A stretch of DNA of 64,000 nt from Photorhabdus khanii NC19 (GTDB lineage Bacteria; Pseudomonadota; Gammaproteobacteria; Enterobacterales; Enterobacteriaceae): positions 1,005,701-1,069,700 of the forward strand of contig NZ_AYSJ01000002.1 in assembly GCF_000517265.1 (NCBI RefSeq), in the 5' to 3' direction. Below, one piece after another: positions 48,040 to 60,035 of the stretch (within the stretch, counting starts at the first letter, position 1; each line of letters opens with the position of its first letter). Below the pieces are notes generated by a model, which was not told the DNA's origin, did not search any database, and saw nothing but the letters and a program-made list of their open reading frames with translations. The position numbers and the translations under genes were made by a program.

Positions 48040-48489
48040 ATGAGTATGTCAACATCCACTGAACTCTTTGCCCATCACTGGGCATTCGCGGTATTTCTTT
48101 TAGGTGCTTTCGGTCTGTGTGCTTTGATGCTGTTAGGGGCGTTTTTTCTGGGCGGGAGAGCTAAAGCCCGGGCAAAACATATCCCTTATGAATCAGGTAT
48201 TGATTCTGTCGGCAGTGCTCGTCTCCGTATGTCGGCCAAGTTCTATCTGGTTGCCATGTTCTTTGTCATCTTCGATGTCGAAGCCCTGTTTCTATATGCA
48301 TGGTCAGTTTCTATCAAAGAGAGTGGCTGGTTAGGCTTTATCGAAGCAAGTATTTTCATTTTGGTGTTATTGGCAGGCTTGTTTTACCTGGTGCGTATTG
48401 GTGCGCTGAATTGGACGCCATCCCGATCAAGTCGCCAGGTGAGTAAACCAAGCGTTGTGATTAACATTAACAATAGTCATCCGCAGTAA
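48040..48489 (+). CDS. nuoA: NADH-quinone oxidoreductase subunit A
   Basis: A small membrane subunit of respiratory complex I, at the junction of the peripheral and membrane arms. 149 residues with three membrane helices and the family core [40 protein letters not shown]. The start MSMSTSTE agrees with E. coli NuoA. It opens the 13-gene nuo operon; nuoB follows 15 bp downstream. Confidence 0.97.
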   Translation: MSMSTSTELFAHHWAFAVFLLGAFGLCALMLLGAFFLGGRAKARAKHIPYESGIDSVGSARLRMSAKFYLVAMFFVIFDVEALFLYAWSVSIKESGWLGFIEASIFILVLLAGLFYLVRIGALNWTPSRSSRQVSKPSVVININNSHPQ

Positions 48490-48504
48490 TAGCGAGGCAT
48501 AAAG

Positions 48505-49179
48505 ATGGATTATACGCTCACCCGCATAGATCCGAACGGTGAGAATGACCGTTATCCCCTGCAAAAACAGGAAATTGTCGTTGACCCACTGGAGCAACAC
48601 GTCCACCGTAGTGTTTATATGGGCAAACTGGAACACGCTCTGCATGATTTGGTGAACTGGGGACGTAAAAACTCCCTGTGGCCTTATAACTTCGGTCTTT
48701 CCTGCTGTTATGTGGAAATGGCGACATCATTTACTGCCGTTCATGACGTCGCCCGTTTTGGTGCTGAAGTTTTGCGTGCGTCACCCCGTCAGGCGGATTT
48801 TATGGTGGTCGCTGGAACCTGTTTTACCAAAATGGCTCCGGTTATTCAGCGCCTTTATGACCAGATGCTTGAGCCGAAATGGGTTATCTCAATGGGAGCC
48901 TGCGCCAACTCTGGTGGTATGTACGATATCTACTCTGTGGTTCAGGGGGTTGATAAGTTTATCCCCGTTGATATTTATATCCCTGGTTGTCCTCCCCGCC
49001 CTGAAGCCTATATGCAGGCTCTGATGTTGTTGCAGGAGTCGATCGGCAAAGAGCGTCGTCCGTTGTCTTGGGTCGTGGGCGATCAAGGGGTTTACCGTGC
49101 CAATATGCAGTCAGAAAGAGAACGTAAGCACGGGGAACGTATCGCAGTGAAAAATCTGCGTACACCAGACGAAGTTTAG
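48505..49179 (+). CDS. nuoB: NADH-quinone oxidoreductase subunit B
   Basis: The peripheral-arm subunit that carries the terminal [4Fe-4S] cluster N2, which reduces quinone. 224 residues. The cluster ligands are visible in LSCCYVEMA (adjacent Cys pair), [11 protein letters not shown] and [12 protein letters not shown]. The C-terminal tail ([19 protein letters not shown]) is as in enterobacteria. An AGGCATAAAG stretch precedes the ATG. Confidence 0.97.
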   Translation: MDYTLTRIDPNGENDRYPLQKQEIVVDPLEQHVHRSVYMGKLEHALHDLVNWGRKNSLWPYNFGLSCCYVEMATSFTAVHDVARFGAEVLRASPRQADFMVVAGTCFTKMAPVIQRLYDQMLEPKWVISMGACANSGGMYDIYSVVQGVDKFIPVDIYIPGCPPRPEAYMQALMLLQESIGKERRPLSWVVGDQGVYRANMQSERERKHGERIAVKNLRTPDEV

Positions 49180-49269
49180 GGCTTTTAGCCGTACAGCGTA
49201 ACCAGAGCAATGTGTTGCGATAACAATACCTGATCAAAACAAACACTGATCAAAGCGTTGTGGTGAAGA

Positions 49270-51069
49270 ATGATGATAGATCAGATAGCGCAAGAAAGCG
49301 CCCGGCCTGCGTGGCAAACTCATGACCATCTTGATGATCCGGTTGTGAGTGAGCTGCGTAACCATTTTGGCCCGGATGCCTTTACTGTTCAGCCAACCCG
49401 CACCGGTATACCGGTGGTCTGGGTGAAGCGTGAACAATTACTGGAAGTAATCACTTTTCTGAAAAAACTGCCTAAGCCTTATGTCATGCTATTTGATTTG
49501 CATGGCATGGATGAACGCCAGCGTACTCACCGCCAGGGGCTGCCTGACGCGGATTTTTCTGTGTTTTATCATTTACTTTCTATTGAGCGTAACCGCGACA
49601 TTATGTTGAAGGTTGCGCTTAGTGAGAAAGATTTGCATCTCCCGACGGCAACTCCTCTGTTCCCAAATGCCAACTGGTATGAGCGCGAAACATGGGAGAT
49701 GTTCGGGATTGTCTTTAACGGCCATCCGAACCTGCGCCGCATTATGTTGCCGCCGACTTGGGAAGGGCATCCGCTGCGTAAGGACTATCCGGCCCGTGCG
49801 ACAGAATTCGATCCTTTCGAGCTAACCCGGCAGAAAGAAGATCTGGAAATGGAAGCGTTGACTTTCAAGCCGGAAGAGTGGGGAATGAAACGGGGTACCG
49901 ATAACGAGGACTTCATGTTCCTTAACCTTGGTCCTAACCATCCTTCTTCTCATGGTGCATTCCGTATCATTCTTCAACTGGATGGCGAAGAGATTGTCGA
50001 TTGTGTACCGGATGTTGGCTATCACCATCGCGGTGCGGAAAAAATGGGTGAGCGCCAGTCCTGGCACAGCTATATTCCCTATACAGACCGTATTGAGTAC
50101 CTCGGTGGTTGCGTCAACGAAATGCCTTATGTGCTGGCGGTGGAAAAGCTGGCGGGTATTGAGGTGCCTGATCGGGTGAAAACCATTCGTGTCATGTTGT
50201 CGGAATTGTTCCGGATTAATAGCCACCTGTTGTATATCTCGACCTTTATTCAGGACGTCGGTGGGATGACACCGGTGTTCTTCGCCTTTACCGACCGCCA
50301 GAAAATTTATGATCTGGTGGAAGCGATTACCGGTTTCCGTATGCACCCGGCATGGTTCCGTATTGGCGGTGTGGCGCATGATCTGCCGCGTGGTTGGGAT
50401 AAATTGCTGAATGATTTCCTGAACTGGATGCCGAAACGCCTTGATTCCTATGTGAAAGCGGCGCTGAAAAACAGCATCTTGAAAGGCCGTTCTATTGGCG
50501 TTGCTGCCTATAATTCTAAACAAGCTCTTGACTGGGGCACGACCGGGGCCGGTTTGCGGGCAACGGGTATTGCATTTGATGTACGTAAATGGCGCCCATA
50601 CTCTGGTTATGAAAATTTTGAATTCGACGTGCCGATTGGTAATAACGGCGACTGTTATGACCGTGTGATGCTGAAAGTGGAAGAAGTCCGTCAAAGTATG
50701 CGGATCCTGAAACAGTGTCTGAAAAATATGCCGGAAGGCCCATTCAAGGCCGATCACCCATTGACGACTCCACCGCCGAAAGAACGCACTTTGCAGCATA
50801 TTGAAACCATGATTAACCACTTTCTGCAAGTGTCATGGGGGCCGGTAATGCCAGCAAATGAGTCTTTCCAGATGATTGAAGCAACCAAGGGTATCAACAG
50901 TTACTATCTGACCAGTGACGGCAGTACCATGAGTTATCGTACCCGTGTCCGTACACCGAGTTTTCCTCATTTGCAGCAAATTCCTTCGGTGATCCGCGGT
51001 AGCTTGGTTTCTGACCTGATCGTGTATCTGGGCAGTATTGATTTTGTTATGTCTGATGTGGATCGCTAA
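49270..51069 (+). CDS. nuoCD: NADH-quinone oxidoreductase fused subunit C/D
   Basis: A fusion of the 30-kDa and 49-kDa complex I subunits, the form usual in gammaproteobacteria. 599 residues: the NuoC part runs to about 190 ([36 protein letters not shown]), and the NuoD part follows, with the quinone-site region [35 protein letters not shown] and the C-terminal [21 protein letters not shown]. Two ATGs in a row (49270, 49273) are possible starts. A gap of 90 bp separates it from nuoB. Confidence 0.97.
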   Translation: MMIDQIAQESARPAWQTHDHLDDPVVSELRNHFGPDAFTVQPTRTGIPVVWVKREQLLEVITFLKKLPKPYVMLFDLHGMDERQRTHRQGLPDADFSVFYHLLSIERNRDIMLKVALSEKDLHLPTATPLFPNANWYERETWEMFGIVFNGHPNLRRIMLPPTWEGHPLRKDYPARATEFDPFELTRQKEDLEMEALTFKPEEWGMKRGTDNEDFMFLNLGPNHPSSHGAFRIILQLDGEEIVDCVPDVGYHHRGAEKMGERQSWHSYIPYTDRIEYLGGCVNEMPYVLAVEKLAGIEVPDRVKTIRVMLSELFRINSHLLYISTFIQDVGGMTPVFFAFTDRQKIYDLVEAITGFRMHPAWFRIGGVAHDLPRGWDKLLNDFLNWMPKRLDSYVKAALKNSILKGRSIGVAAYNSKQALDWGTTGAGLRATGIAFDVRKWRPYSGYENFEFDVPIGNNGDCYDRVMLKVEEVRQSMRILKQCLKNMPEGPFKADHPLTTPPPKERTLQHIETMINHFLQVSWGPVMPANESFQMIEATKGINSYYLTSDGSTMSYRTRVRTPSFPHLQQIPSVIRGSLVSDLIVYLGSIDFVMSDVDR

Positions 51070-51071
51070 CT

Positions 51072-51620
51072 ATGCAAAGTGAAATTAACGCGAATGCTCA
51101 ACAGGCGCGCCTTGATGTGGTTAACGTGACAGAGCCTCAGGCAAAAGCAGGTTTTGTACTGAGTACCGAAGAGCACGATGCGATTGAGCATGAAAAACAC
51201 CATTACGAAGATCCGCGCGCCGCTTCTATCGAAGCATTGAAAATTGTGCAGAAGCATCGTGGTTGGGTGCCGGATGGCGCCATTTACGCGATTGCTGATG
51301 TGCTTGGTATTCCCGCCAGTGATGTGGAAGGTGTGGCAACATTCTACAGCCAGATTTATCGCCAGCCAGTGGGCCGCCATATTATCCGTTACTGTGACAG
51401 CGTGGTTTGTCACATTACCGGTTATCAGGATGTCCAGGCCGCTATTGAAAGGCATTTGAAGATCTGTCCGGGCCAGACGACGCAAGACGGGCGTTTTACG
51501 CTGCTGCCAACCTGTTGTCTGGGTAACTGTGATAAAGGTCCGACCATGATGATCGATGACGATACTCACAGTTCTGTCAAACCTGAAGAGATTGAGAAGT
51601 TACTGGAGCAGTATCCATGA
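51072..51620 (+). CDS. nuoE: NADH-quinone oxidoreductase subunit E
   Basis: The 24-kDa thioredoxin-like subunit with [2Fe-2S] cluster N1a. 182 residues, about 15 longer at the N-terminus than E. coli NuoE (166). Cluster cysteines are in YCDSVVCH and [13 protein letters not shown]. The gene starts 2 bp after the nuoCD stop and its last bases overlap nuoF (ATGA). The long N-terminus ([22 protein letters not shown]) is poorly conserved, and no internal ATG replaces it before the conserved part. Confidence 0.96.
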   Translation: MQSEINANAQQARLDVVNVTEPQAKAGFVLSTEEHDAIEHEKHHYEDPRAASIEALKIVQKHRGWVPDGAIYAIADVLGIPASDVEGVATFYSQIYRQPVGRHIIRYCDSVVCHITGYQDVQAAIERHLKICPGQTTQDGRFTLLPTCCLGNCDKGPTMMIDDDTHSSVKPEEIEKLLEQYP

Positions 51621-52981
51621 CAGCACATTCAGGAATAAAAGAAATTATCCGTACTGAGGAAACCCATCCTCTTACCTGGCGCTTGCGTGATGACAAACAG
51701 CCGGTATGGCTGGATGAGTACCGCAGCAAAAGTGGTTATCGCGGTGCTGAAAAAGCACTGAAAGGCATGGCTCCGGCAGAAGTGGTTTCTTTGGTAAAAG
51801 ACGCCGGGCTGAAAGGTCGTGGAGGTGCCGGTTTCTCCACCGGTCTGAAATGGAGTCTGATGCCGAAAGACGAAAGCATGAATATTCGTTATCTGCTGTG
51901 TAACGCAGATGAAATGGAGCCGGGTACTTACAAAGACCGTTTGCTGATGGAGCAGCTTCCTCATCTGCTGGTGGAAGGGATGCTGATCAGTGCGTTTGCC
52001 CTGAAAGCTTATCGTGGCTATATCTTCTTGCGTGGTGAATATGTGGAAGCGGCGGTGCATCTGCGTAAAGCCATTGAAGAAGCTAAGGTGGCAGGTTTGT
52101 TGGGTAAAAATATTATGGGCAGCGGCTTTGATTTTGAGCTGTTTGTTCATACTGGCGCAGGGCGTTATATCTGTGGTGAAGAGACCGCGCTGATTAATTC
52201 CCTGGAAGGCCGTCGGGCTAACCCTCGCTCAAAACCGCCATTTCCAGCCACTTCCGGCGCATGGGGCAAGCCGACTTGTGTCAATAATGTTGAAACCTTA
52301 TGCAACGTTCCCTCAATTCTTGAATTCGGTAAAGAGTGGTATATCGGCCTGAGTGCGGGCAAGAGTAAAGATGCCGGTACTAAATTGATGGGATTCTCCG
52401 GTCGGGTGAAAAATCCGGGGTTGTGGGAATTGCCATTCGGGGTGACTGCCCGTGAAATTCTTGAAGATTATGCTGGTGGCATGCGTGACGGCCTGAAATT
52501 CAAAGCGTGGCAACCGGGTGGCGCAGGAACAGACTTCCTGACCGCTGAACATCTGGATCTGCCAATGGATTTTGAAAATATCGCTAAAGCGGGCAGCCGT
52601 TTGGGTACTGCGTTGGCAATGGCTGTTGACCACGAAATCAACATGGTTTCTCTGACCCGTAATCTTGAAGAATTCTTTTCCCGTGAATCCTGCGGCTGGT
52701 GTACCCCATGTCGTGACGGACTGCCGTGGAGCGTGAAAATTCTGCGTGCAATAGAACGTGGAGAAGGGCAGCCAGGGGATATCGAAACGTTGGAACAGCT
52801 CTGTCGCTTCCTTGGGCCGGGTAATACATTTTGTGCTCATGCACCCGGGGCTGTGGAACCCTTACAGAGTGCCATCAAATATTTCCGTGATGAATTCGAA
52901 GCTGGAATTGTGACCCAAGACTATGGGAACACTCACCTGATTGCGGGTATCCAACCAAACCTGCTAAAGCAGCGTTGGTAA
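51617..52981 (+). CDS. nuoF: NADH-quinone oxidoreductase subunit F
   Basis: The 51-kDa subunit that binds NADH and FMN and holds [4Fe-4S] cluster N3. 454 residues. Glycine-rich NADH/FMN site [35 protein letters not shown], and cluster cysteines in [12 protein letters not shown] with a fourth downstream in [10 protein letters not shown]. Overlaps nuoE by 4 bp. Confidence 0.97.
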   Translation: MTAHSGIKEIIRTEETHPLTWRLRDDKQPVWLDEYRSKSGYRGAEKALKGMAPAEVVSLVKDAGLKGRGGAGFSTGLKWSLMPKDESMNIRYLLCNADEMEPGTYKDRLLMEQLPHLLVEGMLISAFALKAYRGYIFLRGEYVEAAVHLRKAIEEAKVAGLLGKNIMGSGFDFELFVHTGAGRYICGEETALINSLEGRRANPRSKPPFPATSGAWGKPTCVNNVETLCNVPSILEFGKEWYIGLSAGKSKDAGTKLMGFSGRVKNPGLWELPFGVTAREILEDYAGGMRDGLKFKAWQPGGAGTDFLTAEHLDLPMDFENIAKAGSRLGTALAMAVDHEINMVSLTRNLEEFFSRESCGWCTPCRDGLPWSVKILRAIERGEGQPGDIETLEQLCRFLGPGNTFCAHAPGAVEPLQSAIKYFRDEFEAGIVTQDYGNTHLIAGIQPNLLKQRW

Positions 52982-53047
52982 TGGGTTCTTCACGAAATTA
53001 GCAGAATTTTTGATTAACACTTGCTGAAAAGCAGGTCACTTGGAAGC

Positions 53048-55783
53048 ATGCTGACTATGGCTACGATACATGTAGACGGCAAAAAATATGATGTAGACGG
53101 GGCTGATAACCTGTTACAAGCTTGCCTCTCTTTAGGGCTAGATATTCCTTATTTTTGCTGGCATCCAGCGCTGGGAAGCGTTGGCGCTTGCCGCCAATGT
53201 GCGGTAAAGCAATACCAAAACGCGGATGATACGCGCGGTCGTCTGATTATGTCCTGTATGACTCCGGCAACGGATGGCACTTTCATCGCTATTGATGATG
53301 AAGAGGCCAAACAATTTCGTGCGAGTGTGGTTGAGTGGCTGATGGCCAACCACCCGCATGATTGTCCCGTGTGTGAAGAAGGGGGCAACTGCCACTTGCA
53401 GGATATGACCGTGATGACCGGCCATACATTCCGTAAATACCGTTTCACTAAGCGTACACATATTAACCAGGAATTGGGGCCGTTTATTTCTCATGAAATG
53501 AACCGCTGTATTGCCTGTTATCGCTGTGTGCGCTACTACAAAGATTACGCTGACGGCTCTGATTTTGGTGTCTATGGCGCTAACGATAACATCTATTTCG
53601 GTCGCCCTGAAAGCGGCACGCTGGAAAGTGAATTCTCCGGTAATCTGGTAGAAATCTGCCCGACTGGGGTATTCACTGACAAAACCCATTCCGAACGTTA
53701 TAACCGTAAATGGGATATGCAGTTTGCGCCAAGCATCTGCCAGCAGTGCAGTATTGGCTGTAACACCAGTCCTGGGGAACGTTATGGTGAATTACGCCGT
53801 ATTGAGAACCGTTATAACGGTACGGTAAACCACTACTTTATGTGTGACCGCGGTCGCTTTGGCTACGGTTATGTCAACCGTAAAGACCGGCCTCGTCAGC
53901 CACAACAATTGCGTGGTGATCATTGGATCTCGCTTAACGCTGAACAAGCTATGCAGGGTGGGGCGGATATTTTACGTCAGGCCAAAAATGCCATTGGTAT
54001 CGGTTCACCACGGGCCAGCCTGGAAAGCAATTTTGCCCTGCGTGAACTGGTGGGCGCGGAAAACTTCTATAGCGGGATTGCTGCTGCTGAACAGCAACGC
54101 CTGGATATGATGTTGGAAATTCTCCAGCAGGGTGGCGTTTATACGCCGTCGCTGCGTGAAATTGAAAGCTACGATGCGGTGCTGATTTTAGGTGAAGACC
54201 TGACTCAGACCGGTGCCCGTATGGCACTGTCCGTTCGTCAGGCGGTGAAAGGCAAAGCCCGCGAAATGGCAGCAGCTCAGAAAGTCGCTGACTGGCAGAT
54301 TGCCGCGGTGATGAATATCGGCCAGCGTGCTAAATATCCCCTGTTTGTGACTAACGTGGATGATACCCGTCTGGATGATATCGCGGCGTGGAATTACCGT
54401 GCGCCGGTTGATGATCAGGCCCGTTTTGGTTTTGCCGTCGCTCATGCATTGGATAACACGGCACCGGCAGTCGAAAATTTACCTGATGAACTGAAAGCGA
54501 AAGTGGAAATGGTTGCGCAGGCACTGATTGGCGCGAAGAAACCATTGATTATCAGCGGCAGTAACGTGGGTAGTGATGCGATCATTCAGGCGGCAGCCAA
54601 TGTTGCCTGGGCGCTGAAGGATAAAGGCTCAGATGTCGGTCTGTCGTTTGTCGCGATCTATGCGAACAGCATTGGATTAGGAATGATGGAGGCCCAGCCA
54701 CTGGATGTTGCTTTGCAACGTATTAGCAGTGGTCAATCTGATACGGCTATCGTGATGGAAAATGATCTCTATCGACATGCGGCAGCCGATAAGGTCGATG
54801 ATGCACTGAACACGCTGAAAAACCTGATTGTGGTTGACCATCAGCGCACGGCTATCATGGATAAAGCCCATCTGATCCTTCCGGCTGCCAGCTTTGCAGA
54901 AAGCGACGGCACGCTAGTGAATCAGGAAGGCCGGGCACAGCGTTACTTCCAGGTTTTCCAGCCTTCTTTCTATGACAAATCCGTGGTGATGCTGGAGAGC
55001 TGGCGTTGGCTGCACTCTCTGCACGCGACTTATACCGAATGTCATTTGGATTGGACTCAGCTTGACCATGTTATTGATGCTTGTGTTGGCGTGATGCCAC
55101 AGCTTAAGGGCATTGTTGATGCTGCGCCTGATTCCACATTCCGCATCCGTGGTCAGAAACTGGCGCGTTCACCGCACCGTTACAGTGGCCGTACTGCGAT
55201 GCTGGCGAATCTCAGTGTCCATGAGCAGCGTCAGCCACAGGATATTGATTCAGCGTTTGCTTTCTCAATGGAAGGCAACAATAGCCCTGATGCAAATCGT
55301 CAGCAGGTTCCGTTTGCCTGGGCGCCGGGCTGGAACTCACCGCAGGCGTGGAATAAATTCCAGGCGGAAGTCGGTGGTCATCTGCGCTTTGGTGATCCGG
55401 GTGTACGTCTGATTGAAACGACTGACGGTGGTCTGAACTACTTTGATCAGATTCCGGCTGAATTTTCTGTACGGGATAACCAATGGGTCGTCGCGCCTTA
55501 CCACCACCTGTTTGGCAGTGAAGAATTAACCCAACGTTCCGATGTGATTCAGGAACGTATGCCGGAGCCTTATGTGATGCTCAATAACAAAGATGCGGAT
55601 CAACTGGGAGTGAAAACAGGTTCTATTCTGGAGTTTGATTGTTTTGGTCAGCAACTGCGTTTGGCAGTTCGTTTGAGTGAAAAGCTCGCTCAAGGTCAGA
55701 TTGGCTTGCCAATGGGAATGCCGGGTATTCCTCCGGTACTGGCGGGTGTTTCAGTGAATAATCTGCGGGAGGCGGCACAATGA
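53048..55783 (+). CDS. nuoG: NADH-quinone oxidoreductase subunit G
   Basis: The largest peripheral subunit, with several Fe-S clusters. The N-terminal ferredoxin-like domain carries N1b ([20 protein letters not shown]). Further cluster motifs are [17 protein letters not shown] and [19 protein letters not shown]. The extra cluster N7, found in some bacteria, is present (CQQCSIGCN, later CDRGRFGYG). A large molybdopterin oxidoreductase-like domain follows. The start is uncertain: ATG 53048 (911 residues) and ATG 53057 (908, as in E. coli) both fit the GGAAG nearby. The TTG at 53021 is unlikely. Confidence 0.95.
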   Translation: MLTMATIHVDGKKYDVDGADNLLQACLSLGLDIPYFCWHPALGSVGACRQCAVKQYQNADDTRGRLIMSCMTPATDGTFIAIDDEEAKQFRASVVEWLMANHPHDCPVCEEGGNCHLQDMTVMTGHTFRKYRFTKRTHINQELGPFISHEMNRCIACYRCVRYYKDYADGSDFGVYGANDNIYFGRPESGTLESEFSGNLVEICPTGVFTDKTHSERYNRKWDMQFAPSICQQCSIGCNTSPGERYGELRRIENRYNGTVNHYFMCDRGRFGYGYVNRKDRPRQPQQLRGDHWISLNAEQAMQGGADILRQAKNAIGIGSPRASLESNFALRELVGAENFYSGIAAAEQQRLDMMLEILQQGGVYTPSLREIESYDAVLILGEDLTQTGARMALSVRQAVKGKAREMAAAQKVADWQIAAVMNIGQRAKYPLFVTNVDDTRLDDIAAWNYRAPVDDQARFGFAVAHALDNTAPAVENLPDELKAKVEMVAQALIGAKKPLIISGSNVGSDAIIQAAANVAWALKDKGSDVGLSFVAIYANSIGLGMMEAQPLDVALQRISSGQSDTAIVMENDLYRHAAADKVDDALNTLKNLIVVDHQRTAIMDKAHLILPAASFAESDGTLVNQEGRAQRYFQVFQPSFYDKSVVMLESWRWLHSLHATYTECHLDWTQLDHVIDACVGVMPQLKGIVDAAPDSTFRIRGQKLARSPHRYSGRTAMLANLSVHEQRQPQDIDSAFAFSMEGNNSPDANRQQVPFAWAPGWNSPQAWNKFQAEVGGHLRFGDPGVRLIETTDGGLNYFDQIPAEFSVRDNQWVVAPYHHLFGSEELTQRSDVIQERMPEPYVMLNNKDADQLGVKTGSILEFDCFGQQLRLAVRLSEKLAQGQIGLPMGMPGIPPVLAGVSVNNLREAAQ

Positions 55784-56757
55784 GTTGGTTAACCCCCGAC
55801 GTTATTGATGTACTGATCGCTATTCTGAAATCGGTGGTGATCTTGGTGGTGGTGGTTGCCTGTGGGGCATTAATGAGCTTTGGTGAACGACGTTTGCTGG
55901 CGTTGTTTCAGAACCGTTATGGGCCAAACCGTGTCGGTTGGGGCGGATCATTACAGATCGTGGCCGACATGATCAAAATGTTCTTCAAGGAGGACTGGGT
56001 ACCTCGTTTTGCTGACCGGTTGATCTTTACCTTAGCGCCTGTTATTGGTTTCTGCTCTCTGTTGCTTGCCTTTGCCATTGTGCCTATCACTCCGAACTGG
56101 ATGGCTGCGGACCTCAACATCGGCATTTTATTCTTCATGATGATGGCGGGTCTGGCTGTCTACGCGGTTTTGTTTGCCGGATGGGCAAGTAACAACAAAT
56201 ACTCCCTGCTGGGGGCGATGCGTGCTTCTGCACAGACACTGAGTTATGAGGTGTTTCTCGGCCTCTCTTTTATGGGCGTTGTTGCACAGGCTGATTCCTT
56301 CAATATGGTGGATATCGTCAACGCACAGGAACACATGTGGAATATCATTCCTCAATTCTTTGGCTTCCTGACTTTTGCTATCGCGGGTGTGGCCGTGTGT
56401 CACCGTCACCCATTTGACCAGCCGGAAGCAGAACAGGAACTGGCTGATGGCTACCACATTGAATACTCCGGTATGAAATTTGGTCTGTTCTTCGTGGGTG
56501 AATATATCGGTATTGTCACGGTTTCTGCCTTGATTGTGACAATGTTCTTTGGTGGTTGGCACGGTCCATTCCTGCCGCCGTTTGTCTGGTTTGCGCTGAA
56601 AACTGCGTTTTTCATGGTGATGTTCATCCTGATACGTGCCTCTTTACCGCGCCCGCGTTATGACCAGGTAATGGCATTTGGCTGGAAAATTTGTTTGCCG
56701 CTGACCTTACTAAACCTGCTGGCGACTGCGGCAGTGATTTTGTACAACGCTCAATAA
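55780..56757 (+). CDS. nuoH: NADH-quinone oxidoreductase subunit H
   Basis: The membrane subunit that forms much of the quinone chamber. 325 residues with eight membrane helices and family blocks [66 protein letters not shown] and [14 protein letters not shown]. The ATG overlaps the nuoG stop (ATGA). Confidence 0.97.
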   Translation: MSWLTPDVIDVLIAILKSVVILVVVVACGALMSFGERRLLALFQNRYGPNRVGWGGSLQIVADMIKMFFKEDWVPRFADRLIFTLAPVIGFCSLLLAFAIVPITPNWMAADLNIGILFFMMMAGLAVYAVLFAGWASNNKYSLLGAMRASAQTLSYEVFLGLSFMGVVAQADSFNMVDIVNAQEHMWNIIPQFFGFLTFAIAGVAVCHRHPFDQPEAEQELADGYHIEYSGMKFGLFFVGEYIGIVTVSALIVTMFFGGWHGPFLPPFVWFALKTAFFMVMFILIRASLPRPRYDQVMAFGWKICLPLTLLNLLATAAVILYNAQ

Positions 56758-56771
56758 GGGGGGAATGAACC

Positions 56772-57314
56772 ATGACATTAAAAGAGTTAGCGGTTGGTTT
56801 CGCCACCCAGGTACGCAGTATTTGGATGATTGGCCTGCATGCTTTTCATAAGCGCGAAACCCAAATGTATCCTGAAGAACCGGTTTATCTGCCACCCCGT
56901 TACCGTGGCCGTATTGTGTTGACACGTGATCCGGACGGCGAAGAGCGTTGTGTTGCCTGTAACCTGTGTGCGGCAGTTTGCCCGGTTGGCTGTATTTCAT
57001 TGCAAAAGGCCGAGCATAAAGATGGTCGCTGGTATCCGGAGTTTTTCCGCATTAACTTCTCACGTTGCATTTTCTGTGGTCTGTGTGAAGAGGCTTGCCC
57101 GACTACCGCAATCCAGTTAACACCGGATTTCGAAATGGGGGAGTTTAAGCGCCAGGATCTGGTGTATGAAAAAGATGACCTGACGATTTCAGGGCCAGGT
57201 AAATATCCTGATTATAACTTTTACCGTAAGACAGGTATGGCGATTGACGGCAAATCAAAAGGTGAAGCCGACGACGAAGCAAAACCTATCGACGTTAAAA
57301 GCCTGTTGCCGTAA
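56772..57314 (+). CDS. nuoI: NADH-quinone oxidoreductase subunit I
   Basis: The 23-kDa ferredoxin-type subunit with clusters N6a and N6b. 180 residues with two CxxCxxCxxxCP motifs: [16 protein letters not shown] and [16 protein letters not shown]. The spacing from nuoH is 14 bp with a GGGGGGAA ribosome binding site. Confidence 0.97.
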   Translation: MTLKELAVGFATQVRSIWMIGLHAFHKRETQMYPEEPVYLPPRYRGRIVLTRDPDGEERCVACNLCAAVCPVGCISLQKAEHKDGRWYPEFFRINFSRCIFCGLCEEACPTTAIQLTPDFEMGEFKRQDLVYEKDDLTISGPGKYPDYNFYRKTGMAIDGKSKGEADDEAKPIDVKSLLP

Positions 57315-57326
57315 GGAGCGATATTC

Positions 57327-57872
57327 ATGGAATTTACGTTTTATACCGCCGGGCTGGTTGCGATATTGGCAACCATCAGGGTGATTACACACACCAATCC
57401 AATACACGCGCTTTTGTATTTGATTGTTTCTCTGCTGGCGCTTTCAGCGGTGTTTTTTTCGCTGGGTGCTTATTTTGCCGCAGCGCTGGAGATCATCGTT
57501 TACGCCGGGGCCATTATGGTGCTGTTCGTTTTCGTGGTGATGATGCTTAACCTTGGCAGATCTGTTGTTGAACAGGAGCGTATTTGGCTGAAACCGCGGA
57601 CCTGGGTTGGTCCGGGTCTGCTGTCAGCCGTGTTGCTTATCGTGCTGGTGTATACCATTGTCAACGTTTCTCATGGTGATATTGCCGACAATATCACGGG
57701 GGAAGTTGTCAGCGCCAAAGAAGTGGGTATCAGCCTGTTTGGCCCCTATGTGCTGGCTGTTGAACTGGCTTCTCTGCTGTTACTGGCCGGTATGGTGGTG
57801 GCTTATCACATAGGCCGTGAACACAAACAGGGTGAAGTGCTCAGTAACCGAAATGCGGAGGAACAACCATGA
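57327..57872 (+). CDS. nuoJ: NADH-quinone oxidoreductase subunit J
   Basis: A membrane subunit of the proton-pumping arm, 181 residues and five helices, including the conserved third helix [22 protein letters not shown]. Its end overlaps nuoK by 4 bp. Confidence 0.96.
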   Translation: MEFTFYTAGLVAILATIRVITHTNPIHALLYLIVSLLALSAVFFSLGAYFAAALEIIVYAGAIMVLFVFVVMMLNLGRSVVEQERIWLKPRTWVGPGLLSAVLLIVLVYTIVNVSHGDIADNITGEVVSAKEVGISLFGPYVLAVELASLLLLAGMVVAYHIGREHKQGEVLSNRNAEEQP

Positions 57873-58171
57873 TACCTCTTCAACATGGACTGATTTTGGC
57901 GGCAATCCTATTTGTTCTGGGCCTGACCGGGCTCATCATCCGTCGTAATCTGTTGTTTATGTTAATTGGCCTTGAAGTGATGATTAATGCTGCGGCTCTG
58001 GCTTTTGTGGTGGTAGGCAGCTATTGGGGGCAGCCGGATGGTCAGGTGATGTTCATTCTGGCGATTAGTTTGGCTGCGGCAGAGGCGAGTATTGGCCTGG
58101 CGTTGTTATTGCAGCTTTATCGTCGTCGCCAGAGTCTGAATATTGATACAGTCAGTGAGATGCGCGGATGA
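57869..58171 (+). CDS. nuoK: NADH-quinone oxidoreductase subunit K
   Basis: A small membrane subunit (100 residues, three helices) with conserved buried glutamates in [16 protein letters not shown] and [14 protein letters not shown], which belong to the proton path. ATGA overlaps with nuoJ and nuoL on both sides. Confidence 0.97.
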   Translation: MIPLQHGLILAAILFVLGLTGLIIRRNLLFMLIGLEVMINAAALAFVVVGSYWGQPDGQVMFILAISLAAAEASIGLALLLQLYRRRQSLNIDTVSEMRG

Positions 58172-60015
58172 ACTTACTCTATTTAACAATTCTGCTGCCA
58201 CTGCTGGGATTTTTGCTGTTGGCATTTTCCCGTGGCCGCTGGTCTGAAAACACATCAGCCACCATCGGGATTGGTTCTGTTGGTCTGGCTGCGCTGGTGA
58301 CTTTGTGGGTTGCTATTGATTTCAACAGCCAGAATGTGGCGGGTGATCTGGTTTACAGCCAAAACCTGTGGAACTGGATGGAGGTTGGGGATTTCAGTAT
58401 TCCTTTCACGCTGGTTCTTGATGGTTTGTCTCTGACCATGCTGAGTGTGGTCACCGGTGTTGGTTTCCTGATCCATATGTATGCCTCATGGTATATGCGT
58501 GGTGAAGAGGGTTATTCCCGTTTCTTCGCTTATACCAACCTGTTTATCGCCAGCATGGTGATACTGGTTCTGGCAGATAACATGATGCTGATGTATCTCG
58601 GCTGGGAAGGGGTGGGGCTGTGCAGTTATTTGCTGATTGGCTTCTACTATACCAACCCGGCAAATGGTGCCGCGGCAATGAAAGCCTTTGTCGTTACCCG
58701 TGTGGGTGACGTCTTCCTGGCTATCGGCATGTTTATTCTGTATGACAATTTGGGAACCCTGAACTTCCGCGAATTGGCGGTTTTGGCACCGCAACATCTG
58801 GAAGCCGGTTCTTCGGTGATTACCTGGGCGACCCTGATGATATTAGGGGGAGCAGTCGGTAAATCAGCTCAATTGCCGTTACAAACCTGGTTGGCTGATG
58901 CGATGGCCGGCCCGACGCCGGTTTCTGCGCTTATTCACGCCGCAACGATGGTGACCGCCGGGGTTTATCTGGTTGCCCGAAGTCACGGTCTGTTCTTGAT
59001 GGCCCCGGAAATCCTGCAATTGGTTGGGACTATTGGCGCTGTTACTCTGGTGTTGGCAGGTTTTGCTGCGTTGGTGCAAACCGATATTAAACGTGTACTG
59101 GCTTACTCAACGATGAGTCAGATTGGCTACATGTTCCTGGCGTTGGGGGTTCAGGCGTGGGATGCGGCAATCTTCCACCTGATGACGCACGCATTCTTTA
59201 AGGCGCTGTTGTTCCTGGCCTCGGGTTCCGTCATCCTGGCTTGTCATCACGAGCAGAATATTTTCAAAATGGGTGGATTGCGTAAATCCATTCCGTTGGT
59301 TTATATCTGCTTCCTGGTCGGTGGCGCGGCGCTATCGGCGTTGCCAATCGTCACTGCCGGTTTCTACAGTAAAGATGAAATTCTGTGGGGGGCAATGTCA
59401 CATGGTCATATCAACCTCATGTTAGCGGGTCTGGCCGGTGCGTTTATGACGTCTCTGTATACCTTCCGTATGATTTTTATCGTGTTCCACGGTGAGGCAA
59501 AAACCAAAGCGCACCCGGTTAAAGGGATTACCCATCACCTGCCATTACTGGTATTGCTGGTGCTTTCCACCTTTGTGGGCGCATTGATTGCGCCACCACT
59601 GGCGGGTGTGTTGCCGCAAGACCATGCAACGGGCGATACAGGTAAAATGATGCTGGAAGTGGTTTCTGGTGTGGTGGCGGTTGCGGGTATTTTGCTGGCG
59701 ATGGCACTGTATTTAGGTAAACGTCAGTTGGTGAATAGCGTGGCGCAAAGTGCTCCGGGACGCTTCTTTTCCGTATGGTGGTTTAATGCCTGGGGCTTTG
59801 ATGTTCTGTATGACTGGGTATTTGTTAAGCCATTCAAGAGCATTACCCATTTATTACGGAGCGATCCGCTAAATTCACTGATGAATATTCCGGCGGTGTT
59901 ATCACGCTGGAGTAACAAAGGTCTTAGCCTGAGTGAAAATGGGCAAGTCCGTTGGTACGTTGCCTCTATGGGGTTGGGTGCAGTGCTGGTTTTAGCTCTG
60001 CTGCTACTGGTTTAA
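58168..60015 (+). CDS. nuoL: NADH-quinone oxidoreductase subunit L
   Basis: The largest antiporter-like proton-pumping subunit, with a long lateral helix at the C-terminus. 615 residues (613 in E. coli). Core blocks include [57 protein letters not shown], the lysine in [18 protein letters not shown] and [17 protein letters not shown]. It begins within the nuoK stop. Confidence 0.97.
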   Translation: MNLLYLTILLPLLGFLLLAFSRGRWSENTSATIGIGSVGLAALVTLWVAIDFNSQNVAGDLVYSQNLWNWMEVGDFSIPFTLVLDGLSLTMLSVVTGVGFLIHMYASWYMRGEEGYSRFFAYTNLFIASMVILVLADNMMLMYLGWEGVGLCSYLLIGFYYTNPANGAAAMKAFVVTRVGDVFLAIGMFILYDNLGTLNFRELAVLAPQHLEAGSSVITWATLMILGGAVGKSAQLPLQTWLADAMAGPTPVSALIHAATMVTAGVYLVARSHGLFLMAPEILQLVGTIGAVTLVLAGFAALVQTDIKRVLAYSTMSQIGYMFLALGVQAWDAAIFHLMTHAFFKALLFLASGSVILACHHEQNIFKMGGLRKSIPLVYICFLVGGAALSALPIVTAGFYSKDEILWGAMSHGHINLMLAGLAGAFMTSLYTFRMIFIVFHGEAKTKAHPVKGITHHLPLLVLLVLSTFVGALIAPPLAGVLPQDHATGDTGKMMLEVVSGVVAVAGILLAMALYLGKRQLVNSVAQSAPGRFFSVWWFNAWGFDVLYDWVFVKPFKSITHLLRSDPLNSLMNIPAVLSRWSNKGLSLSENGQVRWYVASMGLGAVLVLALLLLV

Positions 60016-60035
60016 TTTAAGGGACACATTGCGCC

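Noticed and set aside
49822-50829. 335-codon open frame on the minus strand opposite nuoCD
   Set aside because: Antisense shadow of a highly conserved gene. Composition is odd (many His, Phe, Asn), and there is no ribosome binding site or family.
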